From: JADHUC01 sp964617665
GTDB taxonomy: Bacteria > Planctomycetota > Planctomycetia > Pirellulales > Pirellulaceae
DNA: 6,050 bases
Direction of reading: 5' to 3'
NCBI GenBank assembly: GCA_964617665.1
Contig: CAZUAH010000752.1
Coordinates: 1-6,050, forward strand
The position numbers and the translations under genes were made by a program. Shown here piece after piece: positions 5,095-6,050 of the stretch. The notes beneath the pieces are model-generated. The model did no database searches and was not told the origin of the DNA. It saw only the letters and a program-made list of their open reading frames with translations. Positions within the stretch are counted from its first letter, which is position 1. Every line of letters starts with the position of its first letter.

Positions 5095-6050
5095 TTATTT
5101 GGTCGCCGTCGGGAGGAACTGCCCGTCCTGCAACACAAAACGAAGGTCGCCCTCTTCCAGCCGTCCGGCAGGACGGTTTCCGGAACCTTTTCGCTTGGGC
5201 GCCGTGTCGCCCAATTCGCTTCGCATTTGGTCGGCGAGTTTCTTGAGTTTGGCCATAACGTCGGGATGTTGATCGGCCACGTTCGTCGTCTCGCCGATGT
5301 CGTTGTCCAAATCGAACAGAGACAGGTCGATCTTGGCTTGGTCGTAGTTCACGGGAATCCCACCCGTTCCGCCTTCGCGGCCGCTGAGTGTGCGATATCC
5401 GTGCGGGAAATGCAACTTCCACTTGCCCATGCGCATCGCCTGCAACTGGGATCCATAATAGAAATAGTAAGCCTCATGAGGGCTCTTGGCATCAGATCCC
5501 CCGGCGATCAGCGGCCAGATGCACTTGCCGTCGATCGTATGTTCGGGCAGTTTGGCGCCGGTCAGTCCCGCGATGGTTGGCAGGATGTCAATCGTCATTG
5601 CTGGTTCTTCGCAGACGGTCCCCGCGGGGATCTTGCCGGGCCACCACATAACCGTCGGCTCGCGGCAGCCGCCGTCGAACATCGTGCCCTTTCCTTCGCG
5701 CAGCGGTCCGGCCGACCCGGCGTGATCGCCGTAGTTGAGCCACGGGCCGTTGTCGGCGGTGAAGATCACCAAGGTGTTGTCGTCGAGCTTGTTCTCTCGC
5801 AGCGTCTCGAAAATTTCGCCCACGGACCAGTCAAGTTCCATGACGACGTCGCCAAACAGACCTCGCTTACTCTTCCCCTTGAACTTGTCCGACACATACA
5901 GCGGCACATGGACCATCGAATGTGGCATGTACAGCAGGAATGGACGTTCCTTGTTTCGATTGATGAAGTCGACGGCGTGTTCGGTGTACTGGGTGGTCAG
6001 TTGCGTTTGTTCGTCACCGGTCACCTGTGTGTCGATGATCTTCGTTCCCT
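5095..6050 (-). CDS. Second family S1 sulfatase, C-terminal part only (cut by window edge)
   Basis: 317 residues are visible, ending at a TAA at 5097-5095. The frame stays open to 6050, so the N-terminus, signal peptide and catalytic CxPxR motif lie outside. The GTG at 6024 is internal: the residues before it (GTKIIDTQ) read as normal sulfatase sequence. Visible active-site elements are the histidine of MPHSMVHVP (codon about 5910-5908), the calcium-binding pair in FTADNG (about 5754-5749) and the lysine of REGKGT (about 5691-5689). Further on come the conserved GCREP, MTIDILPT and MGKWKLH stretches and the final ELGDT, then RPAGR, of a type common in arylsulfatase A-like planctomycete enzymes. 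It differs clearly from the neighbouring sulfatase, so the two probably cut different sulfate esters. It is the upstream member of the presumed two-gene operon. Export is expected from the family but cannot be seen here. Confidence 0.93.
   Translation of the reverse strand, partial: GTKIIDTQVTGDEQTQLTTQYTEHAVDFINRNKERPFLLYMPHSMVHVPLYVSDKFKGKSKRGLFGDVVMELDWSVGEIFETLRENKLDDNTLVIFTADNGPWLNYGDHAGSAGPLREGKGTMFDGGCREPTVMWWPGKIPAGTVCEEPAMTIDILPTIAGLTGAKLPEHTIDGKCIWPLIAGGSDAKSPHEAYYFYYGSQLQAMRMGKWKLHFPHGYRTLSGREGGTGGIPVNYDQAKIDLSLFDLDNDIGETTNVADQHPDVMAKLKKLADQMRSELGDTAPKRKGSGNRPAGRLEEGDLRFVLQDGQFLPTATK
5161..5176. repeat. Palindrome inside the 3' end of the partial sulfatase gene
   Basis: CCGTCC (5161-5166) pairs with GGACGG (5171-5176) around the loop GGCA. 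On the minus strand it contains CCTGCCGGACG, an 11-base string also found on the plus strand at 114-124 in the other hairpin. Here it encodes RPAGR, which resembles a conserved tail motif of sulfatases, so coding constraint may explain it without any repeat family. Confidence 0.35.

Noticed and set aside
5095..6024. GTG at 6024 as the start of the second sulfatase
   Set aside because: The frame continues to the window edge with family-like sequence, and a start here would lack the signal peptide and the catalytic cysteine. The gene is cut by the window, not truncated in the genome as far as can be seen.
1..6050. Search for CRISPR arrays, tRNA or rRNA genes, insertion sequences, attachment sites and defence genes
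   Set aside because: No regularly spaced repeats, cloverleaf-like sequence, transposase or integrase motif, or target-site duplication was seen on reading either strand.

Overview
The window looks like chromosomal DNA of a planctomycete, probably of the Pirellulales (Rhodopirellula-like) type. That is inferred from protein character, not from a marker gene. Every gene encodes an exported protein, two of the four are family S1 sulfatases, and the other two are a beta-lactamase-fold serine hydrolase and a beta-propeller/transglutaminase-like fusion. Sulfatase-rich gene sets of this kind are a known trait of marine and freshwater planctomycetes. Base composition is moderately GC-rich and even across the window. 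I see no transposase, integrase, CRISPR array, tRNA or rRNA.

Layout from left to right. Bases 1-194 hold no gene I can support. They contain an eight-G run and a strong GC-rich hairpin, and lie downstream of the first gene. Bases 195-1640 (minus strand) encode an exported serine hydrolase of the class C beta-lactamase/penicillin-binding-protein family. A 196-base divergent spacer (1641-1836) separates it from the gene at 1837-3453 (plus strand), which encodes an exported protein with five beta-propeller repeats followed by a transglutaminase-like cysteine peptidase-fold domain with an intact Cys-His-Asp triad. An 89-base convergent spacer with two small hairpins follows. Bases 3543-5051 (minus) encode a complete exported sulfatase with an intact CSPTR formylglycine motif. 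Bases 5095-6050 (minus) hold the C-terminal two thirds or so of a second, different sulfatase whose start and catalytic cysteine lie beyond the right edge.

The two sulfatases are 43 bases apart on the same strand and are probably co-transcribed, the partial one first. They would act outside the cytoplasm on sulfated carbohydrates, each probably with its own linkage preference. The serine hydrolase and the propeller-transglutaminase protein are divergently transcribed from a shared spacer and may be co-regulated. Both have folds used on peptides, peptidoglycan or esters, but their substrates cannot be read from the sequence.

I do not find a clear undescribed system. The most unusual item is the propeller-transglutaminase fusion. 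The rest are small inverted repeats and motif variants worth checking.
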